From positions 310,001 to 374,000 of the forward strand of contig NC_068559.1 in the NCBI RefSeq assembly GCF_022201045.2: a stretch of 64,000 nt of DNA. The letters run 5' to 3'. Shown one piece after another: positions 40,915 to 59,650 of the stretch. The notes beneath the pieces are model-generated. The model was not told the origin of the DNA, searched no databases, and worked only from the letters and a program-made list of their open reading frames with translations. This DNA comes from Citrus sinensis (Eukaryota > Streptophyta > Magnoliopsida > Sapindales > Rutaceae). Within the stretch, counting starts at the first letter, position 1; the number at the start of each line of letters is the position of its first letter. The translations under genes and the position numbers were made by a program.

Positions 40915-42080
40915 AACAGTGGGGCTCCTTACTTGATGCACATCATGATCCCACACCAAAGCGGCAGAAACAATTTTGGATTCATTCATCGTCCATTCGC
41001 TTGTCAATACCTAAAAGACTGTTTCTTTCCAAGAGATGTGAAAGATAAAACGTCGGGATTAGCTCGTGTTCATAGCCCTGCTGGCTCGCAGAAGCTTTAC
41101 AGGTAGACGCCGGCAATCCAACACAGTGGTGAGCCCAAAGCTTTTAATGAGCTTGGGCTAATTTATAGATTTACGGGAGGAAATATGTATTGAATATCCG
41201 TGTGTGCGTGTGTGACTCTATATATATGCCAAGTAAACTTATAATATAAATTATTAAAATTGCAACATAAAAAAATAATTTACGAAATTCTTTTTTATTT
41301 TATTTTATTGATAGAGAATGTGAAATACTTGAATAATTTGACATAATGAAAACAAAAAGAGTAAGTATGATTGTAAAGTAGAAAATCAAGAAATTATGAA
41401 AATATTGTTAATTATTACTATATTTCGTTTTGTAATTTTCTAATATTAGCGAGGATGTTACGATATATTAATATACTTTTCTTCTATTAGACCAAACCAC
41501 AATATTTTTTGTAATAAGTTAAAGCAATAATAAATTTTTATCTCCTACTGATTTCAAATTCATTCAAGAAATATATGATGTAATCATTTTATAAAATAAA
41601 TCTCTAACTACAATTTAAAAAAGAATTAGTAGTTGAATTAGGGGTGTAATTAAAAATAAAATAAAAACTCTATTCTTGTATGAAATATTATATAATCTAA
41701 AGGGTATTGATGAAATTTTCCAAGCCCGCTCCAGCCCTATAGGAGGTTCACCACTGCATCCAACATCCATGACAATTCGATCGGCTGCAAGCTCGAGGAC
41801 TGAGGTTTATTAGACCAAAAGAGCGAGATTGGAAAAAGCAAATGAAGGGTAATTTCGGACTGAAACTGTTGCATGAGCGGCTTCAACGATATATTTTCAC
41901 CAGTAATTGTAACTAAGGTTTATCTTGATTTTTTATTTTGACAACGATATAACATATCGGAGAAGTGTAGTGGTGCATCCTTGGGCCTTGGTGGCCGCCC
42001 AAAAAGTTTATGCATGTAATGAATGATCTCAGCATCATATACCAATCTAGGCTCTTTGTTCAGCTCAGAGGAGTACACAT
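40915..42080 (-). pseudogene. Subtilase C-terminal pseudogene, split by a hAT-like insertion
   Basis: Minus-strand pieces match the last exon of the neighbouring subtilases. RLVYDAEIIHYMHKLFG (about 42000-42060) corresponds to GLVYDAEAIDYVKFLCG. AHATVSVRNYPSFAFS (about 41835-41885) corresponds to IHATVWDLNYPSLALS. VMDVGLPASTCKASASQQG spans the insertion at 41124-41756, and KIVSAALVWDHDVHQVRSPT (about 40925-40985) matches the tail. Frameshifts and stops are present and the upstream exons are missing. It lies between the two intact genes, so it is a third, decayed member of the tandem array. Confidence 0.85.
41124..41756. mobile_element. Non-autonomous hAT-like element inside the subtilase pseudogene
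   Basis: The left end CAGTGGTGAGCCC is inverted at the right end (GGTTCACCACTG). The 8-bp string ATCCAACA stands at 41116-41123 and 41758-41765, with one extra C between the right end and its copy. Disregarding the element restores continuity of the subtilase-like frame across the junction. Interior is AT-rich and non-coding. Confidence 0.8.
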
Positions 42081-42210
42081 TTATTTTACTCAATGTTTGA
42101 AGTGAAACTGTATATTGATTAACGAGTGGTGCTGTTGGCACCCCTCTATATAACTGTTTTGAAGCCCTTGCTAGTTTTTATTTTTATTTTTTGGTAATAG
42201 AAGACGAGCC

Positions 42211-42571
42211 TTTTTTTTTTTTTTTTTTTGAAACTGATTAAGCATCAGGTTACTGCATTACACAGATATATATACAACTGCTATGACAGCAGGTCATTAC
42301 ACTGATATTTACAATCAGATATATATACATGGGACTTATATTATTACATTTTTATTCAATGAAGTACATGCCCATCCCAAATACCCCTCACGGAGGAGGG
42401 ATGTCTCTACTCCACTCGCATTTCGCAAGGGAGAAAGACATTTATAGAAATCTCCACACAATTATGTTTAATTGGAGGAGGTTGAGTCTGTGGGAACTCG
42501 AACCATTGCCCTCATAGTCATGCTTAACTTTGAGGGCAATGGTCCACCACTGGGCTACAAGCCCAAGTGGC
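42211..42571 (-). mobile_element. SINE, copy C, full length with 14-bp target duplication
   Basis: On minus it starts CCACTTGGGCTTGTAGCCC, followed by a box A-like AGTGGTGGACC and a box B-like GGTTCGAGTTCC. The shared SINE body follows (catttcgcaagggag, gaagtacatgccc, tacactgatatttacaatca), then GATTAAGCATCAGG-type sequence and a poly-A tail (poly-T at 42211-42229 on plus). The duplication 'atagaagacgagcc' lies at 42197-42210 and 42572-42585. Confidence 0.9.
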
Positions 42572-42585
42572 ATAGAAGACGAGCC

Positions 42586-43238
42586 TAGCACAAACGCTAA
42601 GGGTTTACAACACGAGGGCCTTGCTAGTTTTTATTCCGATAATAACACTACGTTCTTCCTTTTCAATAAGCCTATAAACTTTTACTATAATCATTGCAAA
42701 ATAATCCCGAGCATGTTTAGCATTCGACAACTTCGGACCAAATAAACCCACCCAGTGGCACTGAACAATTTTCAAGATGGAAGCCACTTTATTACTTTAA
42801 TAAGAGACATGAATGGATTCTTGATGGATGCTTAAAGATCAAAAGCAAAAGGACAACATTAAATAAAAGAAAAGCACTCACACATATTCTACATTCATAT
42901 GTTTTTGCAACATGACAGTGATTAAACTCATTAAACATAAATTTAAAACTCAACAGAGCAAATTTAGGTTTCAAAATTACAACTTAATAAACTAACATAG
43001 AGAAAAATATCAATCAAATTTCTGACTTTGGAAGTAACTTCTGGGAGTTTTATTCAACCAATTGCTGACGGGTGGAAATGATGTTAGAAAAATAATAGAG
43101 ACACGAGAAGATTTTATTATTTTAAACGTAATTGTAAATAAGGTTAAAAGCATAAATTAATGGATTAATGTTGCAAATTCTGCGTAGTTTCTTTCCTTTC
43201 TTCATTGACGCCCATGGCCCTCGCCAAATCTTGCAATT
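42586..43238. other. Intergenic, 3' flank of subtilase 2
   Basis: A string 'ccttgctagtttttatt' at about 42621 repeats one at about 42168 on the other side of the SINE. Nothing else recognised. Confidence 0.45.
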
Positions 43239-51233
<7,995 letters not shown>

Positions 51234-52132
51234 AATTGTGACGATCAACCAAAAGCTTTTGCCTAGTTTGAAGAAGGGGAGGGGAAAAAAAAGCCAAACA
51301 AACAATGAAACAAAGTACTTCAAGCAAGCATAAGAAAAGTTCTTAATTATATATATATATATATATATATGAGATAAAATGAATGTCGGTGGAATGTCTC
51401 AAATGAAGACCTAATCGATGTTAGGTACGTAGCAACTTCGACGATGATTAGAAGTTTCTTTGGCATCTAATTATGAAGTCAAAATTCTGAATAGGCATTA
51501 GTTACGTAGCAACTTTGATGATTATTAGAAGTTTCTTTGGCGTCTAATTACGAAGTCAAAATTCTGAATAGGCATTAGTACTCGATGTTAATATGTAGCC
51601 TCTTTCTAAACCATTAGCTTACACACTTGCATTTTTTTAATTTAAATAATTTTAGCTAACAAGACGTATTTTGTTCACAAATTCTTTAAGAATTTGAATG
51701 TGTATGGTCAAAACCACGCTTTTGAGTTTTGAGACTAATTCTGACCATTAACATACAAATTGACCGGTGTAAATGGTCGGTTGAATTTTAGAGCAAAAAA
51801 TTTAATCTTTGAATTAGTTTCCAAGGAAAAACGCGTGGACGTTGACTCATTATTTATAGTGATGATTATGTTAATAAGAGAAAATATTTAAACACATAAC
51901 TTGATTTAGTATTTCGCAACAAATAATTGCTAACACCGTATCAGATGAGAAAATATTAGAAACATCTCATGGAGCTGTACGTGTCCAATTATGGTTGGGA
52001 GAGTTGTAAAGTGCAACCTACAGCTCTCGCAATAAGAGCCGAACACTTGCGACACCCCTTTTCATAAGAAGAACGACATTGCTCATGTGATCATTACCCT
52101 TAGAACACAAGTAGTATGTAAAAGTGCAGACT
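51234..52132. other. Promoter region of subtilase 2 and flank
   Basis: An (AT)n run at about 51346-51370 lies 115-140 bases upstream of the ATG and could serve as core promoter. A tandem repeat follows at 51420-51575. No other gene seen. Confidence 0.45.
51420..51575. repeat. Tandem duplication (about 78 bp x 2) upstream of subtilase 2
   Basis: Units share 'tacgtagcaactt', 'ttagaagtttctttggc' and 'gaagtcaaaattctgaatag'. They lie about 190-340 bases upstream of the start codon. Confidence 0.85.
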
Positions 52133-52303
52133 CAATAATCTACACTCTGACCTGTAATGTTAAAATAATAAAAGAAAAATATTGTTCACTTTTATATTAA
52201 TGCCAAAATATTTTATTTCAATAGTCTACACTCTGACCTGTAATGTTAGAATAATAAAAAAAAAACATAGTTTTCACTTTTATATTAATGTAAAAATATT
52301 TTA
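52133..52303. repeat. Tandem duplication (86 bp x 2) at a MITE insertion site
   Basis: Both units contain 'tctacactctgacctgtaat' and 'cttttatattaatg'. The first unit keeps the uninterrupted target 'aaaatattttatttca'; in the second the same sequence is split by the element at 52304. Confidence 0.85.
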
Positions 52304-53067
52304 GGAAAATTATCAGTCATATAGTCTTAAATGACACTAGTATCAAACGTATTACAACACTTTTTGTTTATATCACTCGTATACCCTAAGTTGACAAAAG
52401 AATTTTGGCGTCCACCTTTCTGTTTACTACCGTTAAGAACTTAACAGAATTTGAACAAAATGACTATTTTACCCTTTAAACTCAAAATGAGATAAAAAAA
52501 TAAATTTACCTTGAAAATTAATGTAAATTTTTAATACACAATTTTTTTATTTTGTTATTAACAATACATTTTTTATTAAAAATGTAAATTATTAATGGCA
52601 CATATTATTAATAATTATCCATAAAAAATATTCATCTTATACCATAAAAAATTACTAACAATATATTATTTACAATTATACATATTATACCATAAAAAAT
52701 TCAAGTTTGAGCTTGGATGAGTAGATCTTCAATAATTTAGGTTAAATTTTGGAGGAGTAGATTCGGTTGTAAAGTAGCTTTTTTTTATAGCAATTATTAA
52801 CAATTATCCGATAAATGAGATGACATGTCATTTTTATCAAAATATATCATATGACATGTCATTTTTTACTAGGTAAATGGGATGGCATGTCGTTTTTTAA
52901 AAAGACTAGATTACCCTTATGATGTCAGCGCTCGCAAACGGCAGTTAACGGATTGATGGACGGTAGAAGTGTTTTGTCAACTTAGGGTATACGAGTGATG
53001 CACTTGAAAATTGTTGTAGCACGTTTGATATTAGTGTCATTTAAGGGTATATGGCTGATAATTTCCC
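52304..53067. mobile_element. MULE-like foldback element with 9-bp target duplication
   Basis: 764 bp. The left arm GGAAAATTATCAGTCATATA is inverted at the right end, with recognisable similarity for over 130 bases (including 'atcactcgtataccctaagt'). The exact 9-bp duplication AATATTTTA lies at 52295-52303 and 53068-53076. Non-coding interior. The 9-bp duplication and long inverted ends point to the Mutator-like superfamily. Confidence 0.88.
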
Positions 53068-53130
53068 AATATTTTATTTCAGCAAGGATCAATCTACAAA
53101 AAAATACAAAAAGATATGACCATATCATAT

Positions 53131-53220
53131 TGTTTCTCAAGAAAATAAAATTGGAAAGAACATGCACTACTGGAAAGCACTTTTTGACATTGCGTGTTTC
53201 ATCTAGTGTTTCGTGATTGG
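53131..53220. repeat. Stray copy of the Rab gene 5'UTR-intron sequence
   Basis: About 90 bases starting 'tgtttctcaagaaaataaaa' and containing 'aagcactttttgacatt' closely match 62956-63044 in the 5'UTR intron of the RabA gene, same orientation, 10 kb away. Confidence 0.85.
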
Positions 53221-53867
53221 AGTACAGTATCCCACAAATACCATAGAGCACACCTAAACATAATATGCTAACTAATGAATTTGTGGGGTTCAAGAATAGC
53301 TTCTACTTATTGATGTTGATTGACTTAAGTAAAGATGTTATAACATTTTTTTAAATTATCATCATCATCATCATTATTATTTTGAAAGAAAAGGTATCAC
53401 ATTTATATATTAAAATAAAAATTACCTGATAGGCCTAAGAAATGTTTTTAATTCTTGATTTAGAACATTTGAGTTAAAAAAAATTACAAGATCATGTTCT
53501 CCCTTAAAATTCACCCTTACATATGTGTGTGTTAAAAGAAGCATATCATAAACTAAACAAGAACATCATATGCAACTATAGAGCTATACAAAGACGCAAT
53601 CAAAGAGCTGCTTTTGGTAGATTTTTGAGCAAAATTAAAAAAAATGATGATGAACTTATTGGATCATAAACTTGATCCAACATGAAAAAAATTCAAGCCC
53701 AATTCATAGAATCTTCTTGTGGTAGATAAGGTTGATGTGGTTGGTGAAGTAGGTGAGTGGTAGGTTCTGATGAATGGTGATGATTTGTGTGGTAGTTAAA
53801 TAAATGAATAGCTGTGATTGGTTTGTTTCATGTATAAATACCCCTCCCCCTTTGTTTTATGCATCAA

Positions 53868-54493
53868 CTAGAAAATAGAACCGCGCTTCACGCGGCTTTG
53901 AAAAAAAAATTAGTATTATCCTTTTTTCTTACTTTACACTTGATGAAACTGATAAAAAATATGAATTGATTTTTTTTAAAGATGAGGCAGCCTTATAAAA
54001 GATAAAAAAAGCTATTAGCCAGCAATACAAATAAAGAAGCAACGCAAGATAAATAATAAAATGAGAGAATATATTATAGAGTGATTTTATTCATTCCAAT
54101 TGTGTGTGTACAAAACAAAAAGATGAGCTCTCCTTTTATAGTTACATAATCACTCCATGAAATTAATGAAAAATTATGGATCATAATTCCTTGTGAGATA
54201 GTGGGAGTTATAGGGAAGCTAAAGGTTGCTAATGGGAGATAGTGAGGAGACTAAGAGATATATGTTATGAACATCTACATTTATTTTAATAAATTCATAA
54301 CACTCCCTCTTAGATGTTCATTAAAAAATATGCCTCATTAAAATATTTACATAATTGTTATTGTGTAATAACAATCAAATTAATTATGAGAAGATGAAAA
54401 GCTAAATCTAAAAGAAAATTTCTTTATTTATTAGATAATAGAGAATATACAAAGATGAGAAATGGTGATGCCACATCACCTCCTCAAGTCTCA

Positions 54494-54533
<40 letters not shown>
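53868..54533 (-). mobile_element. Non-autonomous Helitron (666 bp) inside the copia 5' LTR
   Basis: On minus it starts TCTATATATAT and later has GAGACTTGAGGAGGTGATG. It ends with a hairpin (CCGCG-TGAAG-CGCGG), nine bases, then CTAG. 5'-TC, a 3' hairpin about 10 bases before CTRR, and insertion between A and T (A at 53867, T at 54534) without target duplication are the defining Helitron features. The uninterrupted counterpart in the 3' LTR confirms the empty site. The interior includes 'aacactccctcttagatgtt', a string I associate with copia LTRs, suggesting captured sequence. Confidence 0.9.
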
Positions 54534-54898
54534 TTGTAAGAAGAAGAAAGCATAAGAAGCAAAACAAAGCTTCAAACAGTGATTTGTGAGAGAGTGTGAA
54601 TTGTTCTTATAATGTTCTTGAGCATTTTCTAATAAAATTTGTGTTTTATCTTTCAAATTAATTCTCCAATAAAGTGGTATCAAAGCTAGTAATCGGTGTT
54701 CTACATAGTAGTGTAGCATATCAAATTGAAGAGCTCAACAAGAGGAACCTGGCACCGTAAAAATCAGCTCGATCGTAGTTTGAACACGCCCGCAATCGCC
54801 ATAAAAAATTTGTTGTCCTAAAATTGAGTTGACTCATCGAATTAAACCAAGTTGAACCAACCGAGCTGAGTTGAACCAAACCGAGTTTGATCCATGTC

Positions 54899-55007
54899 AA
54901 GTCAACAGAGTTGAAATGAATCGTTGACCATTTACCAACGTTGACTGTTGACTGTCAACTGTCAACGTTGGTAAATGGTCAACGATTTATTTCAACTCTG
55001 TTGACTT
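54899..55007. repeat. Long near-perfect hairpin in the copia leader
   Basis: The arm 54899-54951 (with 'gtcaacagagttgaaatgaa') is inverted at 54955-55007 (with 'ttcaactctgttgac') with about two mismatches and almost no loop. It lies between the primer binding site and gag. Confidence 0.85.
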
Positions 55008-55199
55008 AATTGATCATTGACTAAAGTTTGACCTGAGTTCTAAACAAGGTTTTTCGACGTTTCGGGTTCATCCGTGCATTTAAAATCTCTAAATTCTCAC
55101 TCAATTTTTGAATTGCGACAAATGGCGGCATGATGTCATTCTAAGTTCCACAATTGAAGGGAAGCAAGTTTAACAACTAGAGTATTAAAATAAAGGCTC

Positions 55200-56620
55200 T
55201 ATTAGGTGCACATGATGTACGGGAAAGTCATGGAAAACAGTTTTACTGTACCAGAAACTGAAGCAACTTTAACTGCAATGCAAAAGGAGAATTTGAAAGA
55301 CTTTAAAAAGAAATAGAACAAAACAAAATGTCTTATCTTTTAATCATTAGATAAAGATGCTTTTGAACATATTACTAATGTAACCTCCTCAAAAAAGGCA
55401 TGGGAGAAGTTAGAGATATCTTACAAAGGATCAAAACAAGTTAAGGAGGTTTATCTCCAAACATAATTACGATGAGAATTTGAGTTATTACACATGAAGG
55501 CATTCGATTCGATTTCTGACGCAATGTTTTGCTAGATTTCACTATAACTTGCGTTTACAAAGAGAATAATGCATAACAAGTTCACAATTAGAATTTGAAA
55601 TGAGAAAACTCAAATTTTGATTGAAGATGGGTTGATTATTAGAGAAAGTTTAGTACATATTTATAGTACTTATATTCAACTATACCTAGTACACTCCATT
55701 CAACAGACACATCAACTACAATCCACCAAAGAACCTACTTTATTCCATTGTTTTGGGCCCCTATGTCTCATACGGCATCAATCATAGTTGGTGTGATTGT
55801 TGAATGGAGTGTAGTAGGTATAGTTGAATATGAGTACTATAAATATGTAGTGAACTTTCTATAACAGTCAGCCTATTTTCAATCAAAATTTGAGTTTTCT
55901 CATTTCAAATTCTAATTTTGAATTTTTTATATCTTCTTTTTTTCATGAGAACGCAAGTTAGAGCGAAATCTAGCAAAACATTATGTCAACAATCTACTAA
56001 ACAAACTACACTCACTCTATGCCATTATTTTGTGCCCTCATGTTTTATATTGTATTAATTTTTTATTATTTTTCTCAGGTTGTAACCGTTTCTAATGAAT
56101 TAAAAAGAAATGATAAGAAGTTAAAAGAGGTTGGGATCATTGAAAAGATACTTCGATTAGTAGACTCGAAGTTTAACTATATTGTTTTGACAATTGAGGA
56201 AACAAAAGATTTGAAGGCTATAACGATCGAGCAACTTCAAGGAAAGTTACAAGCTTAAGAAGAAAAATTGAAAAAGAAGTAAGGAATTGAAGAACAACTT
56301 CTCAAAATGGAAGTCAATTTAAAGAAGAGAGAAGAAAGCTCTGACAATGAAAGAATGCATTATGTCCGAGGTAGAGCTCAAGGACGAGGTAGAGGTCATG
56401 GTCATAGACGAGGTTGGAATTTTAACAACGACAACTTCAATTATGAAAAAAGAGAAAGCTTAACCAGAAGACGAGGCAAAGGTAATTCAAGATCAAGATA
56501 CGACAAAATCCCAAGCACAATACTATAATTGTCAAAAGTTTGGGCATTATGCTTTATAATGTAGAGCTCAAAGTACCAAAATTGATGAAAGAATGAATTA
56601 TGTTGAAGAGAAGAATGGTA
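55200..56620 (+). pseudogene. Copia gag remnant with CCHC knuckle, interrupted
   Basis: Readable pieces in order: ATLTAMQKENLKDF and FEHITNVTSSKKAWEKL before 55500; after the foldback insertion, FSQVVTVSNELKRNDKKL; then an Arg/Gly-rich stretch (RGRAQGRGRGHGHRRG); then a zinc-knuckle-like YYNCQKFGHYAL ending in a stop before the last Cys. Nucleocapsid-type protein, not functional here. Confidence 0.8.
55524..55981. mobile_element. Foldback element inserted in copia gag
   Basis: 458 bp starting ATGTTTTGCTAGATTTC and ending with its inverse (CTAGCAAAACAT). The arms stay similar for about 200 bases ('gaatttgaaatgagaaaact' in both). Another 80 bases downstream (55982-56062) resemble the loop, so the whole insertion reaches about 56062. 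Gag similarity resumes there. Confidence 0.8.
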
Positions 56621-57640
56621 AAGATATTACACTTTTACTAGTATGCAATGATACTAATGGAGGTCAAGAAAATACATGGTATCTTGACATAGTGTTTGTA
56701 ATCACATGAGCGGAAACAGAAGTATATTTGTGGAACTAAATACATCTATGAATAGTAATGTTGCTTTTGGAGATGATTCAAAAGTATTAGTGAATGACAA
56801 AGGTAAGATTCTTTTTTTGCAAAAAATGATAACCACCAGTTCATTTCCAATGTTTTCTATGTTCCCAATATAAAAAGTAACATCTTTAGTTTAGGTTAAT
56901 TCTTAGAAAAAGATTATGATATTCACTTAAAAAATTATATTCTTTTTTTAAGAGATGAGAGAGGAAACCTAATTACAAAAGTGAGAATTTCAAAAAATAG
57001 AATGTTTCTTTTAAATATTCAAAATAATGTTGCAAAATGTCTCAAGATTTGTCACAAAGATCCAACTTGAATTTGGCATCTTTGATATGGGCATTTCAAC
57101 TTCAATCAATCATCTCAATCAACTTTGTGAAAGATGTATAATTGGTAAGTAATTTAGAAAGAGATTTCCAAAAGAGTCGAACTCAAGAGTTCAGAAGCTA
57201 CTTGAAGTTATAAATACTGATGTGTACAATCCATTCAAGCTAAGCTCCCTTAGCAAAAGTAACTACTACATTTTCTTTATTGATGATTTTTTTAAAAAAA
57301 CTTGGGTATATTTTTTCAAGCAGAAGTTAGAAGTTTTTGAAACTTTAAAGAAGTTTAAAGCTGCAGTGGAAAAAGAAGATGGGCACCAAATTAAAGTCAT
57401 GAGATTTGATCGAAGTAGAGAGTTCACTTATGAAGAAATCATAGAGTTTTGTGAATTCGGTGCCCATTAACAGTTCCAAGATCTCCCCGATAAAATGATG
57501 TTGCAGAAAAAAAAGAATAAAATTATTCTCGACATGGCAAGAAGCATGCTCAAGAATAAGAGATTACCGAAAGAATTTTAGGTTGAAGCTGTTGCATGTG
57601 TAGTCTATTTATCTAACCGATCACCAACAAGAACTATGTC
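56620..57640 (+). pseudogene. Copia protease and integrase remnants
   Basis: TWYLD followed by CNHMSGNRSIF near 56680-56740 resembles the aspartic protease / N-terminal pol region. CERCIIGK near 57129 is the zinc-binding part of integrase, and a longer open stretch (57222-57470) has YYIFFIDDFFKKTWVYFFK and KVMRFDRSREF, the integrase core. Multiple stops; decayed. Confidence 0.8.
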
Positions 57641-58239
57641 GGGTAAGACACTATAACCAGCATAGAGTAAAAGAAAGCCCGACATCGCCCATTTGAGAGT
57701 TTTTGGAAGCATTGCCCACGTGTATATACCAGACGAGAGAAGAGGCAAGCTTGATGACAAAAGTAAGAAGTTCATCTTCATCAGTTATGACAACAATTCC
57801 AAAATATACAAATTGTACAATCCAAACAACAAAAAGATCATGATCATTCGAGATGTAATTTTTTATTAAGAAGGAGAATAAGATTTTGGCTCTAGTATGA
57901 ATGATTTCACCTTCTTTCCTATTGAAGAAGATGATCATACACAGATAAAATGAGTAAAAGAACAACAAGAACCAGCTGCTCCATGTATCTCACCGGCATC
58001 AACCACAAGTGAAGATTCACCACCATCGTTCTTAATGAAAGAATTGAAGAACGTACAAGGAGTCTTTAAGATCTCTATGAGATAATTGAGAGGCTTGATA
58101 ATCTCACTCTTTTTTGTCTCTTTGTTGATTTTGAACCTGTGAAATTCTATGAAGCTGTACAAGACAAAAAGTGGAGAAAAACAATGAATGAAAAAATCAA
58201 AGTTATCATGAAAAATGACATTTAGGAACTTGTTACTCT

Positions 58240-59650
58240 TTCTAAAGGTCACAAGGCAATCAGTGTCAAATGGGTGTACAAAACGAAAAGAAATGCGAAA
58301 GGAGAAATTGAAAGGCATAAGGCTAGGTTAGTTGCAAATAGCTATAGTCAAAAGACTAACATAGACTATGATGAGGTATTTGCTCCTCTAGCCCGACTTA
58401 AAATTATCAGACTTATTATTTCTTTGGTTGCTAAAAAAAAATCGAAGATTTTTCAAATGGATCTGAAGTCTGCTTTCTTGAGTGGATTCTTTGAAGAAGA
58501 AGTTTATATCGAACAACCATTAGGGTAAATGGTAAAAGGACATGAAAAAAAAATTATGATATCGAAGAAAGGTCTTTATGGGTTAAAGCAAGCACCAAGG
58601 GCATAGAATAGCACAATTGACAAGTATTTTCAAGAGAACGGCTTCACAAATGCCCATATGAACATGCTCTCTTTGTCAAAGAAAAAGATGAAGATATTTT
58701 GGTTGTGTGCCTGCACGTGGATGATCTCATCTTTACTGGAAGTAATCTAAGGTTATTTGAAGAGTTCAAGAGAGTGATGATCAAATAGTTTGAGATAACT
58801 GATATTGGGTTGATTGTGTATTACTTAGGCATTGAAGTTAAGCAAAAGGAAAAATGCATATTTATCTCCTACGATAGCTATGCAAAAGCAATTCTGAAGA
58901 AGTTTAAGAGGAATGATTGCAAGCTTATAAGCACACCAGTAAATATATGGAGTCAAGTTATCCAAACATGATGAAGGCAAAGATGTAGATCCAATATTCT
59001 TGAAGAGTTTGGTCGGAAGCTTACGTTATTTGACATGCATGGAACTAGATATCCTTTATTCTATTGGATTTGTGAGTTGATACATAAAGAATCCAAAAAC
59101 TACCCATTTTAAAGCCGCAAAAAGAATCATGTACTACATCAAAGGTACAATTAATTTTGGCTGGTTATGCTGATTTTCTAATAACTACAAGCTTGTTGGA
59201 TTTAGCAATAACGATTGAGGTGGAGATATAGATGATCGAAAGAGCACCACAAGATTTTTGTTCTTTATGGGAGACACTACTTTCACATAGATGTTAAAGA
59301 AGCAACCTATTGTTACACTTTTAACTTGTGAAACTAAGTATTTAGCTGCTACTTTATGTGTTTGTCATAAAATTTGGTTAAGAAATTTGTTGAAGGAATT
59401 GGGTATACCATAAGTAAAGCCAATCGAAATTTTTGTTGGTAACAAATCAGCAATTGCCCTATCTAAGAACCTAGTCTTTCATTATCGAAGCAAACACATA
59501 GATATTCGCTATCATTCCATAAGAGAGTATATTACAAGAAAAGAAGTGCAAGTCAAGTATGTGAAATCACAAGATCAAGCAGTTAATATCTTCACCAAGT
59601 TGTTCAAGCAAAAAGACTTTGTAAAACTTAAAAATTTGCTTGGTGTCACA
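58240..59650 (+). pseudogene. Copia reverse transcriptase and RNase H remnants
   Basis: KWVYKTKRNAKGEIERHKAR with VFAPLARLKIIRLIISL and FQMDLKSAFLSGFFEEEVYI marks the reverse transcriptase, followed by KKGLYGLKQAPRA and a shifted-frame VDDLIFTGS. Further on, LVGFSNN, DRKSTTRF and KHIDIRYH-like pieces belong to RNase H and the conserved end of copia pol. Stops and shifts throughout. Confidence 0.85.

Noticed and set aside
57651-58318. Two minus frames of 105 and 127 residues
   Set aside because: Antisense of decayed copia pol; no recognisable protein family.
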